Assembly (NCBI GenBank): GCA_907165065.1
Contig: OU015528.1
Span: 73,265,474 to 73,329,473, forward strand
Origin: Caprimulgus europaeus
Taxonomy: Eukaryota; Chordata; Aves; Caprimulgiformes; Caprimulgidae
Length of the DNA stretch: 64,000 nucleotides
Direction of reading: 5' to 3'
The notes under the pieces were generated by a model. That model made no database searches and was not told the origin of the DNA. It saw only the letters and a program-made list of their open reading frames with translations. Below are positions 1-11,085 of this stretch, one piece after another. Every line of letters starts with the position of its first letter. The first letter of the stretch is position 1. The position numbers were made by a program, and so were the translations under genes.

Positions 1-3000
1 AGTGAAGGTAACTGAAGTACAGTCTCACAAAGATAAAGGGATACCTAAATCTGTTTCTGGAAAGGAGGATTGAAGAATAGGGTGAAAAAAGCAAGTAGCG
101 TGGGCTATGCTAAACTATGCCAGGATAGGCGTGTCAGCACATATGAGCCTTGTCTCTCTCTGCAATTCTGCTGTTTATGGGTTTTCTTGCATTATCAGCA
201 CATAATATCAGACCCACAGCATCACTTTAACTCTTTCACATCTATGAATTTCCCCTGTGCTATAATCCCTAGGGCATCAGTGAATTCTCCCTGGAGCATT
301 CAGAGATTCAGGACCAATACAGTGATGTGTTCTTGGTATGCAAGTGTTGTGAACCAAGTGATAGACAACTAAGGTGAGATTCTTCTCACCTAAGTACAGT
401 ATAAATATCTGCTGCTGAACAGATTCTCTTTTTACAGTAAATAGACAGAAAAAGGAATATTTTAGCAAGTCATCTGAACAATTTTAGTAGGATGAGATAA
501 ACTGGTCCATAAAAATGTATATTTCTCCACATTGAACATAAAAAAAGCATAAGAAGACTCGCATACATAGAAATCCAAACTCTAGAGGCCTACAGTTATT
601 CTCATGAATCAACACCATTCTCAATGTTATGTCAAGAAGGAAAACCATTTCCATCTGAGTTATCCAAGGCCACTTCAGCAACCCTGATATAGATTGTGGT
701 TCAGAGACACCCGATAAAGTAGACTTGCCTTCAGACCAGTCCTGAAAAGTCCGTGTAAAGCTGCTCCGTCTTAGAAGCAGAGTTTGATTGTTTTGGTATC
801 GGTCTGTTAGAATGTCCCCATTTGGTTTCAAGAAAAATAATTTATCTGAGTAACACTCCATTGGGTTGTGTAGATGTAGTCTGCAATGAAAATAAAATCC
901 TTTCATGAAAAACAATGCCTGATGTTCAAGTCCACTGGTGGGAATATATTTCAGTTACTGAAATACCTCTAAAGGCCACTTTATCTGATATATTCTTTTT
1001 GAGTTCTGCATTTTCTAACCTTCAAAGTAAAATCAAAAGCAGAGAGATTCAGGAGAGCTGTATGTAGTCATATTTTTCCATCTCATCTACTGAAGGATTT
1101 ATGATGGGACAGGCATTGGAGATGGGAAAGCAAAATCAATGCATGTTTTGAAATATTTTTTGCATATTGGGAAGTGCTATCATTTTTTACCTTATGGCAT
1201 CAAAACTTTTATCACTCATTTCAGCTTAGGCACTGTAGTTTATGGTTTTCAAAATTCAGAAGACAATTCAGAGCACATGGTTCTCTTATGATTCCTTTTC
1301 AAAGCAGTTACACTTTACACAAAGCAATTAAATATCCAAAAGAGAGTGATTACAATCAACAGTTTAGATCACACAGCTAGAATATGGGACATAGGGACAT
1401 AGCACAAGCAGAAGAGAATGAGAAATACTCACTTTCAAATAGCCTAAAAAATATTAAATGAAATCTGTAGATATAACCATCTTCAAAAAGAGTATTGCCT
1501 CTTAGCTGTTTACCAGATCATTTTTCTGTCAGAATGACTTAGCTTATCCCCAGGGCTGTACAAATTACAGTCTTCAAGATATCTAGTTCACAATGTTTGA
1601 GTCCTTGCCTGGGATGTATTTGAAGTCCCTAGAGTAAATTAGATAGATTAGGAAACTGAGCTTTGTTCTTTCAGAGTCCAAGTGGTGGTCCTACACACTG
1701 TACTGCTGAATTACAGAAAAAAAAAAAATAAATAATCCATCCAGAATGTGTGCCTTGTTCAAAGCTTTCCTCTATTTTGCATTCATTTGAAAGTTCTTGG
1801 CATTAAAACTTAGATATACATATGTTTTTCTGTAAAACAAATGTAGTTTCTGGAGATTAAATACCAATTGAAAAATAATCAATAGTTTCTGAGAAAAAAT
1901 TCAATCTTATAACACTTGTGATAGGACAAATGATGTAAACAGGAATACCATGGACAATGTTAACTGAGCATCATGAGAAACTGCATGACGCAAAACTTAG
2001 TTTAATTACAGAACTTATCACTTTTCTTTCTTTACTGCTATTTTTTTCCCAAAGAAATAATGTTTGAGCAAAAATATTTTCTATCAAAAATATGATGGAA
2101 AATTATCAGTCTATTTTATAGTATAATGAAGTACATAACTTCATCAGTTATATTCACTACTGAAATTGTTAAATTCCTATTAACTACATTACATTACTAC
2201 AACAGAGGAACTTTAAGTGATTCTTTCAAACATCATAGAAATCATTGCAATAGAATGGATGTATTTCAAATAGATTTGTGAAAATTAAGATATGTCCAAA
2301 TAATATATTTTACCTCGTAATCCTGCTGGATCATATATGTAGTTTTGCTACCTTCCTTAGAGGCCTAGTTTAATTTAATATGTGCCACTGTGTTCTTTGA
2401 TTGCTTGGAGAAACTAATGAAAGCCATAAAATAATTATGTTCCATCATTTATCTTACTCTTACCATACTATGTGTTACACAATCACTGCAATGCTCTTAC
2501 TAGGATCCTTGGCTGCATTCCACTCCCTGTTCTTATTTAATAACTTCATCTCTAGGACTACAAAGAATCATAATCATTTTCTATCCAAGTGCTGAAATTA
2601 ATTCTGTGGAAATCCATCTTTGCATGTTACAATGCTGGCTATTGAAGCAAACTTGAAAGCAGACACCATGTGGGGGGAAGGAAGGAGGGGAGAAGAAAAA
2701 AGAAAGAAAATTTGGCCCCAGCTCAGAGAAATCAAGCTGTGTTCTGTGACACTCTAAAAAAAAAAAAAAAAAAAGGGTTGGTCTCCTCCCCACCAGAAGT
2801 CACGCAGCAGGAGCAGATACCCTCTTCAAGCTGCTGCCTGTGCAGTTCTCCTTTTCCCTGCCTCAGAGGAGTGGTAAGGATGCACATGCTAAAAGATGGC
2901 TCTCTTGAGAGGATAAACAGGTGAAAGGGATTTTATTCATAACACATCTGAAGGCTACCACAGACTTAGATGTCTATTGGGATGTTTCAGTGATTTTACT

Positions 3001-3057
3001 GTCAAACTTCAGTATTTTGTCAGTCAGTGGAGAGTTCTGAATAGTCTTAAATTAGGT
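1..3057. other. Unannotated AT-rich sequence, no gene seen
   Basis: I see no supported gene or recognisable repeat here. An open frame of about 140 codons runs on the minus strand from an ATG at 906 down to 484 and is discussed in the findings. A purine-rich patch lies at 2670-2710. An A-run of about 18 bases at 2756-2773 has no polyadenylation signal or recognisable retrocopy body before it. Confidence 0.6.
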
Positions 3058-3526
3058 AGAATCATAGAATCATAGAATGGTTTGGGTTGGAAGGGACCTT
3101 AAAGATCATCTAGCTCCAACCCCCCTGCCATCAGCAGGGACACCTTCCACTAGACCACATTGCTCAAAGCCTTATCCAACCTGGCCTTGAACACTTCCAG
3201 GGAGGGAGCATCCACAACTTCCTTGGGCAACCTGTTCCAGGGTCTGACCACCCTCACAGTGAAGAACTTCTTTCTAATATCCAAACTAAACCTCCCTTCT
3301 TTCAGCTTAAAGCCATTCCCCCTTGTCCTGTCATATTAAAAGTCCCTCCCCAGCTTTCCTGTAGGCCCCCTTCAAGTATTGGAAGGCCGCTATAAGATCT
3401 CCCCAGAGCCTTCTCTTCTTGAGGCTGAACAGGCCCAACTCTTTCAGCCTGTCCTCATAGATGAGGTGCTCCAGCCCTCGGATCATCCTCGTGGCCCTTC
3501 TCTGGACTCGTTCCAACTGGTCGATG
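3058..3526 (-). mobile_element. CR1 LINE, 5'-truncated, 3' portion
   Basis: This is the 3' end of a CR1 non-LTR retrotransposon inserted in reverse. The plus strand opens with tandem copies close to AGAATCATAG, the reverse complement of the CR1 3' terminal repeat, followed by the typical TTGGAAGGGACC block. Read on the minus strand, about 65 codons of the reverse-transcriptase C-terminal region remain, including [13 protein letters not shown] and [23 protein letters not shown] at 3333-3331 ends that frame, where better copies read on through a conserved RTRGNGFK block. Only the last 470 bases of a roughly 4.5-kb element are present, which is normal CR1 5' truncation. It shares its subfamily features with the larger copy at 17.5-19.1 kb but lies in the opposite orientation. 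It cannot move by itself. Confidence 0.95.
3331..3526 (-). pseudogene. CR1 reverse-transcriptase C-terminal fragment
   Basis: This is a coding relic inside the truncated CR1. The frame reads [16 protein letters not shown], then [15 protein letters not shown] and [20 protein letters not shown], and stops at a TGA. These blocks lie downstream of the catalytic motifs in CR1 ORF2, so no active-site residue is included. The open frame extends a few codons beyond 3526 into non-CR1 sequence containing a near-copy of the DQLE coding segment. It has no promoter or start of its own and is not expected to make a protein. Confidence 0.85.
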
Positions 3527-6130
3527 TAAAAAAGGGCCAACTTAGTTCCAACTGGTTGATGGTACATCTAGTAGGTTTTGAAACTTTCACTTCTTTAAGG
3601 TGGTGTCCTAAGGCTCTGGATAGGATGTATTGGAATGTGTGTGTGCCTTTTTAGACACCTGCATCTGTCTTAGCATCCACAGTGGACAACCTGAATAACC
3701 TGAATGTATAGTAGTGGTGGTTTAGAAGACATAAGTGGAGATTTGACCTGCTCTCAGTATTTCCTTACTTCATTATGTTAGAAAACCATCTGGAGGTGCC
3801 CCTGTTCAAGATTTCTTATAATTTCAAAGGCATTTTGGGAAATGCAGCCATTTGGGTAACATAGCAATTGTGCTCAATCCATGACTTCTACATCTGCAGG
3901 AAGACACAAAGAATATTAAAAAGCACAAGATGCTAGTTAACACTAAGCATGTAAGCAATGCTTCAGTCAGCTGAGGGTTGACATTAATTGAGATACTTGG
4001 AAGCAATCTAGAAAAAAACTTCATTTCATATTATCACTGGATGAAAACACTGATGCTGTGCAGATGCTGCTGAAAACAAAAAAGAGGAGGGACAGTCATG
4101 GGAGTTTTTGTTTAATTTTACCTTCATGATTGGTGCAGTATACAGGGTAGTATGCATGTGGCTTTCTGCACCATGCTCTGATTATTTATCCAACTGGTGT
4201 TGACAGTCCAAGTCTGCATTTGGCAAAAAGTCATGCTCAAATGTCAATCTTTTATGAACACATGCACACAAGCTTACAGATGAACAAATGGATTTGTCTT
4301 ATTAGCTTATTGATTTGGACTATAGAGGATTCAGGACAGAGACAAGGGCCTTGCTTAGTAAACACTACAAGGGACAGCATTCTCCAACTCTGTTCCTTTT
4401 CATAAGTAAAATGAGCAATGGATGCAAGGCAAAAAAGTGTCATTTATAGCAAAGCTTTCAGGTCAAATAGAACTTATTTGGTGTCAAGGATGTTGCAGTT
4501 TACTTGAGAAATAGTGTTATCAAACTTTAATACAGAAGTGACCATGTCTTTTCAGATATTTCATTGCTCATGAAACTGTGCCAGGTACTAACACTGTCTG
4601 CCGGCGTCTGACTGACACACTCCAGTAGTAATAAATGGGGCACTGTATGTCTAAGCTCCCTAGCTGAGATATGACATTAACTCTTGACCCTCAAATGAAA
4701 AGAAAACTCAGTATCTCCTGTTACTATTATAAATGTTGACTTTAGTATTCATTATTAAAGAACACATTTCAGTCTCATTCCACACTGCATCATGCTATGT
4801 ATGGATCTATAACAGTTTTCATTTGTACTGTTTCTTTTCACTTTGTCTGCATCTGATAAGCCAGAAACCTTGGGGACTGAACCAAAACACAAGCATTACT
4901 GAAGAAACAGGCCTGGGAGATTTTCTGCTTCATCTCATGACAGCATGCTTGTGTAATGTTATAGAGTAACACAGTATTTATTGTATAACATATTAAAATG
5001 TGAATACAATTAAATTGCCTTTTTATATTTGATACACACAATATGCACAAACCCCACATTCAAGTAACACTTTGATTGATATGTCTTAGGGCCTCTTCTG
5101 GGCCATTTCTTAATCAAGATGAGTTGTAGTTCTCAGTGATGAACTTTTAGCTCAAACCACAGAAAATTAGGCTTTTCTGATTCAGAGACCTTTATCTCAC
5201 TCTGTAATAGATGAGCAAAAAATGTGGTCATTAAATACAACAGTCAGAGGCAAAAGATTGCATCCTTCTTTCAAAAGCATCCACTTTGAAATTTGAAAAA
5301 TAAATTAATTTTCTGAAGTTAGATCAGATCCTGTTACCTCATTGCAGAGCATTCATAGTTTAACCATTAATTACACAATGACAGAAATTACTTGTGGAAG
5401 CTCTATTTGTTAGTCTTTCTAGTCTGACCAAGAGGCACCAAAGTTGCCTATTTCCTTATGAGTGGAATGAATGTGAAAATTTGGAATTGGAAGAGTGTGT
5501 TTTAGCAGCCAACTTGAAAATATTAATGTTTCAGTTTAGCATTACGTATTTATGAAAGACTTTACCATGGATGGCAGGGACTGTCTGGCTGCTGAATTAT
5601 TGCTGTTCTTGGTGGTGTTGCAGAGTAAGAGGCTACTGTAACTATTTGATCAGTCATATGTTTAAATTAAGCACAAGTTTTTATTTACTGTCACAGTTGC
5701 CATCTAATCTCTGATGATCATCACATTGATGAATACAATGTGATTTATACTGAACAAATCTTTTAATGACCATTATTGTACTTCTCAGCTGAGACAGATT
5801 TTCAGCACTTTGATCATCTTCTCCCTGTTGCAGGTGATACTCCAGAAAAGCCTGTGAAACTCGGAGATCATTTTTTATCTGGTCACTTAAGGAATGTCTT
5901 TAAAACCACAGGTTGAACTGTGTGAAATATTCTGCCAGAGGAATACACTCATTTTGCTGTGACACACTCATCCTACTACAAAAACCATGCCAGTCTTTCT
6001 GTACTAAACAGCATGGAAACTCAAGCAGTCATGGGAAACATCACGACTCCACATACAGAGCAGTTATTTTGATTCGCCCACGGAACAATTGTATTAATCT
6101 GTATTATATGTAGCTGTTTTGCAGTCAAAG
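3527..6130. other. Unannotated AT-rich sequence, no gene seen
   Basis: I see no supported gene. A 49-codon open frame without ATG at 5770-5916 crosses a possible splice acceptor but was rejected. The stretch ends at the pentanucleotide tract. Confidence 0.6.
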
Positions 6131-6340
6131 AGGAGAGAGGAGAGGAGAGGAGAGGAGAGGAGAGGAGAGGAGAGGAGAGGAGAGGAGAGGAGAGGAGAGG
6201 AGAGGAGAGGAGAGGAGAGGAGAGGAGAGGAGAGGAGAGGAGAGGAGAGGAGAGGAGAGGAGAGGAGAGGAGAGGAGAGGAGAGGAGAGGAGAGGAGAGG
6301 AGAGGAGAGGAGAGGAGAGGAGAGGAGAGGAGAGGAGAGG
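6131..6340. repeat. (AGAGG)n pentanucleotide microsatellite
   Basis: From 6136 to 6340 the sequence is 41 uninterrupted AGAGG units, preceded by an imperfect start from 6131. One strand is all purine and the other all pyrimidine. The five-base unit contains no stop codon in any frame, so both strands look open (repeats of EERRG or SSPLL), but this is an artefact of the repeat and not a gene. Such mirror-symmetric homopurine tracts can form triplex (H-DNA) structures and are usually highly length-polymorphic. The perfection suggests recent expansion. Confidence 0.98.
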
Positions 6341-7405
6341 ACCTTGGGCACAGGAAACATCTGATGTCTAATGCCTCACTTCCACAATCTTCAGGCTGGA
6401 ACTTGCACTGCCATCATAAACTGTGGTATGGAGGGATTCATCTAGTTCTCCTCATCCTAGGGAACAAAATTTTCCCGCCAGAGTTACAGCTCCATCATGT
6501 CAATTAGCTTAACTAAGTATTCATAGATGATAAGAGGCCAGCTCCTGATGAAGGTACCTACATTTAAATGTTTACAGGCAAGCTAGGTTGCTGAAGAGGA
6601 GTTGCTGAAATACTAGCACCTAGTACCATTTTAGGCACTGAGTAATAAACCACATAGTCTTCAGCTGTTGCTCTGGAAGGGAACAGCTCCTTTATAAACC
6701 CAATGTTGTCTCTTCTAGCCCATCTGGATGTCTTGAATACTCAAAGCTGTCTCAGATGTCACTACAGGCTTGTCTTTAGGAAGCTAAGTCCTACCCTGAG
6801 CACATGTGAGTGTGAGATCCTGAACCAACCCTTCAGCATCTGCTTCCATGTGAACTGAGCTGAATGAAACTTCAGAGTCCACTGACACAGCTAAAGGTCG
6901 TGGAGAAATCCACAGAATATCTAAACACTGATGGGGGCAGCAGAATCATTGCCCTGTTGGGACCAGCACTTCAATCACATGAGAAAATTCATGCAGTTCA
7001 TTGTTTTCTGTTCAAACGAACAAAAAGCCAAACTTGGTTCATCATTTTATGCAAAGTGAACTCAGTTTTTACATGTTTATAATCTTAGTAATTTATGTAG
7101 GCATTTCAAAGGTGATTAATTAACATTAAAATTAAGGCAAAAAAAGGAACATTCACTGGTAATACTTTTGTAAAGTGTGGTACCATATTTAAATTATGTT
7201 ATCTTGTGCATTACTTCCACCTTAAGACAGTACAAAAAAGACTGGTCTGAATGAACTTAACAGATTTGTATGCTACATGCCTAAAGGTGACCTTTTCTAT
7301 AATACTCATTAACTTATTTTCTCATCTTCTGTGTAAGAGGAAACAGACAACTTCTTCTTGTCCATTATGCTCATTTGTAATACAGACTAACACATGTGAA
7401 ACATA
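6341..7405. other. Unannotated sequence, no gene seen
   Basis: This stretch lies between the microsatellite and the solo LTR. I see no gene, RNA or recognisable element in it. Confidence 0.6.
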
Positions 7406-7410
7406 CCAGG
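7406..7410. repeat. Target-site duplication, left copy (CCAGG)
   Basis: Five bases, CCAGG, immediately precede the LTR and are repeated exactly at 8005-8009. A 5-bp duplication is expected for several avian endogenous-retrovirus families. Confidence 0.85.
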
Positions 7411-8004
7411 TGTGGCGGTGGGTGGATTCACCTTGCAGCCAAACACAGCCTGCTCTCTCACCCTCCCCCTGCTCCTCCGGGGAGTAGTGGAGAGAACTGG
7501 AAAGAAAAAGGCAAGGAAAATCGAGGGTTGAGATAAAAACTATTTACTAATTAAAATAAAATGATAATGATAACAACAGTGGTAACAGAATGTACAAATG
7601 AGTGATACCCAGAGCAGTTGCTCACCACCCACTGACCAATGCCCAGCCTGTGCCAGCCAGTGATCCCAGAGCTGAGACAGTCCCCAAACCCAAACCTGGA
7701 AGAGCGAGCCCGAGTGGTCCTCGAGAGAATACCCCCGTCTTCCGGTCAACCAACGTGATATATGGAATATTTCATTGGCACATCCAAATGCCAGGTTTGG
7801 GTTTTGCTAATCACTACACTTCTCCCTCCCAGTCCTAATGCAGCTGTGAACCAGCCAAACACAGTGGCCGTGAGCTCCAGCAGCAACTAATAACATTAGT
7901 ACTTTTATCAACATTCTTCTCATAACATGTCCCATACTGAAACTAAAACACAACTATTTAATTACTAAGAAGAAAATTAACTCTATCCTAGAAAAACCAG
8001 GACA
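7411..8004 (-). mobile_element. Solo endogenous-retrovirus LTR
   Basis: This is a 594-bp long terminal repeat in reverse orientation. Read on the minus strand it begins TGTCCTGGTT, continues with GGATAGAGTTAATTTTCTTC, a block I recognise from an abundant bird LTR family, and ends in CA. Near its 3' end the minus strand has an A/T-rich stretch, then TTTTTATCTCAACCC and a run of pyrimidines typical of the R-U5 part. It has TG...CA ends and an exact CCAGG duplication on both sides. No gag, pol or env lies beside it, so the provirus was reduced to one LTR by recombination between its two ends. It has no coding capacity. The family is probably ERVL-like, by memory and not by search. Confidence 0.9.
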
Positions 8005-8009
8005 CCAGG
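8005..8009. repeat. Target-site duplication, right copy (CCAGG)
   Basis: This is an exact copy of the five bases at 7406-7410. It fixes the LTR boundary at 8004. Confidence 0.85.
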
Positions 8010-10977
8010 CATCACTAATATTGGAGCCAGGATATATAAATGCATCCAAGCTGAAATAAACTAATAATGAGGAAATGATGCTGGAGAGGTAAATTCTCAT
8101 AACTATATTTGATTCTTATACATCATTGCATATAGAATTTGTCTGCAATTAGCAGAGGTATTCTAGGCAAGTGAGCACAATCCAATCTCATATCTTTTTC
8201 TGTGCATACTTGAAAAAATGACAATACACAAACAGGAATTTAGCAATGTTGCTGAGCCAGATTGTTGTCCTTCTAACCATGAATTAGTCCTACTAATGTC
8301 AAAGGGCTGATGGATGTTGTCAACAGCAGTAAAGAGTTCACAGCCTTGCCCACAGAAATAGGCTCTTAAATCAGAACATGTTCTTATCTTTGAAGCTTGA
8401 GTAGCCATTGACTCTTGGGCTGTTCCTGCCCAACAGCTGAGAGATATCTGGGTCTGCAGTTAGCCCTTATAATTAGAATTCTCAGGAACATTTCCCCTGC
8501 TGTCATCAAATCTGTCATAGATTAGTCTTCTCTCCTTTATATGGCCATGGAGCTGGTAATTGCTCTCATGCTGACTGCACGAGACCAGAGCCATGGGTGA
8601 AGATTGCTCCAAAGTGAGGCAGAGCAGCTCAGCAGAATATTGCTCTGCTGAATTGCTGAACACCAAAGTAAGGCTAAAGTATTTCCTGACAAGGATTTGT
8701 TTGTCAGTGCACCAAGGTCACAGCTTCCCTGCCAGTCAGTTCACCTGAACCCCCCACCTACCTGTTTCCAACTCTTGTCTGTAGATGAACAATTAATTCT
8801 TTAGGAAAAGGAATAATGTTCTTCCCCTCTTTATATAGCTGACAAGCACAGGGCTCTAAACACCACACAAATTCAAATGGTGAATGTGGATGATAATTTG
8901 TGAATATGTTCTTCAACATGACCACTGAGAGTAAAATTGCAGTAACTAGAACCTGTCACATATCATGGAGAAAAGGCATTAATTTTTAGATCATTGTATA
9001 TCTGCATGATCTCTACCAATTTAAAATGTCATCCTGTAGAGTTATGTTGTCTACAGAAATTTTTTAATGTGTAATTTCATTTTTGTCAGTTACAGTTTTG
9101 GAGTTTGTGAACCAGGGTCACTTTATTCTGCTGAACACAGCTAAAAATCGTAACAAAGTATTGGAGTGCTACTGCAGTCTCGCTCAATTATTTTGTATTT
9201 CTTGCGGCAAAGCTGAGTGAAACATGTAAAAACACATTGTTTTGTTTTGCTTTGGAAGAACACGCTTCTTACTGAATGATGTGTGCATAAAATATGTTGG
9301 AAACCAACATGTTATTCCTCAATGGGTTTCTGTTTTTGATGGGAGCTTCTAGGGCCTGCATTAATACTGGTAATAAATAACAGGAACAAACCCAGTGCAC
9401 AAGCTTAGCTAAACCACTGATTTTAGAGTCACAAAAATATCTTAAGGGAGATGAAGCACCTTCATGCATGTTCAATTCTTTACTCTCTCCTGTTATTGTG
9501 AGTTAATAATAATGACTTTCAATTAGGAATTGAACTAAGTCCACCAATTCATGTCACAATACAATCTCCTCACAATGATGCAGAAGACCAAATGTCCATC
9601 TGATACATCTGATATTGACTGATTTGTAACTGTTAATACAGAGATGAAGAGTCAGTGTGCCCTTCATTCCAACTTGAAGGGTCTCATATATAAAAATGGA
9701 GATAAGAGAAGTAACCTGCTGTGTTTATTTTTTTTTTTTTCTTCTGAAGGAGTTTAATTTTCTAATAACCAAAACAATAACCAGTTTAAATTCATCTTAT
9801 GTAAAATGCATCCACAATAGCCAAATAAATTTTATATAATAGACTCCACAATGATTAATAAACATTTCATATTTGTATGGATTTTGTTGCATATCACACT
9901 GTTAGGGTGAGGATTTGTTCTAATGAAATCTACTTCCCCTGCCATTGTTGATTCTCTTTATACCAAACCCACTTGAATTCTGATTTTGCAAATCTTGTTC
10001 ACATCAGTAATGCCTAGTTCTGAATGGTTTCCACATGAGGAAAGAGCAAATACATTAGGATTCTCAAGCTTGGGAAATAGATGACTGATTGGGGGAAATC
10101 ACAGAGGGCTTTAAGTCATAAACTAGATGCAGAACAGGAACAGAGAGTGAATAGTCACTGCATCTCATAGCACAAGAACTAGCAGACGTATAATGAAAGC
10201 ATTAAGGAGCAAGTTACACACCGTAACGGAGTATTTTCTTCCACACAACATGCAATTACATTATAGAGCTCATGCCCACAGGACTTAATGGAGATCAAAA
10301 ATGTACATGGATGTTAAAATAAATAAGTTAATGGAGGGTAAATGAACCAGTGTTATTAAATATGACTTGCCAGAAAGAAATTCTGGATCAGGAAGTTCTG
10401 AAACCACTGATTACTGGAAAATTTGCCAGACCAAAACAATTTTGTGCACGCCTTTGTTTCTTTCCTCTTTGCCTACATGTCTGCAACCGCCCAGTCTCAG
10501 AGACAGGATAGGTCTGATAGGTCTTCTCCCCTCTACCCTTAATGTCCCATAGGATGCGAGTCATCTCATCCATCAACCTTAGATATCTACAGTGTAAATA
10601 TCTGTCTCTTCATAGTCAGAGAGGAGCAACAGAGACTCCTGGAGTACAGAGATTTGGACTGTCTCAGTCATCTATATTAGGGAAGAGTAAATGGAACTGT
10701 AAGTATACATATTCCTACCCACAAACACTAAAAAAATATATATATAGACATCTATCTCAAATCAGGTATATCCTCACCTGTTCCATAAGTTAGGTCAGGT
10801 ATTTCTGAGTCTTATTACTATAGACTTATGCAGATAACAAAGACTTTTTTTTTTTCCTTTTAGCCCTCATATTTATGCACAGTCAATCCAGTGGAGTAAG
10901 ATACTAGAGAAAATTAAATGAAAAATATCTATCTCAACATATCTTTTTTCATCAAAACCATCATATAGAAGAGTTCA
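8010..10977. other. Unannotated AT-rich sequence, no gene seen
   Basis: No supported gene or element. There is a short T-run near 9727-9740. The rest looks like unique intergenic or intronic sequence. Confidence 0.6.
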
Positions 10978-11085
10978 TAATCTGGCCCAATTTTTATAAA
11001 ACATCTACATGTGGGCTTCAGTCCCACTGAAATGATTAGATTTAAGAATGTGTTTAAGATCTTTGCTGAACTGAGACTAGAGTGA
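10978..11085. repeat. Possible ancient palindromic element relic
   Basis: The segment has CTGGCCCAA near its left end, then GGCTTCAGTCCCACTGAAATG and a stretch resembling ATTTAAGAATGTGTTTAAG followed by CTTTGCTGAA. These word orders match a class of old palindromic short repeats that I recall from reptile and bird genomes. The copy is strongly decayed, so both boundaries and identity are tentative. Confidence 0.4.

Noticed and set aside
5364-5380. 17-base word CATTAATTACACAATGA shared with 21872-21888
   Set aside because: In AT-rich DNA a shared 17-mer in 64 kb is not improbable, and the flanks do not align.
5770-5916. 49-codon open frame containing GDTPEKPVKLGDHFLSG across a possible CAG acceptor
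   Set aside because: No ATG, no donor partner and no recognised family. The length is well within chance.
6094-6364. Open frames on both strands encoding repeats of EERRG or SSPLL
   Set aside because: They exist only because the AGAGG unit has no stop in any frame. There is no start context, domain or flanking coding sequence.
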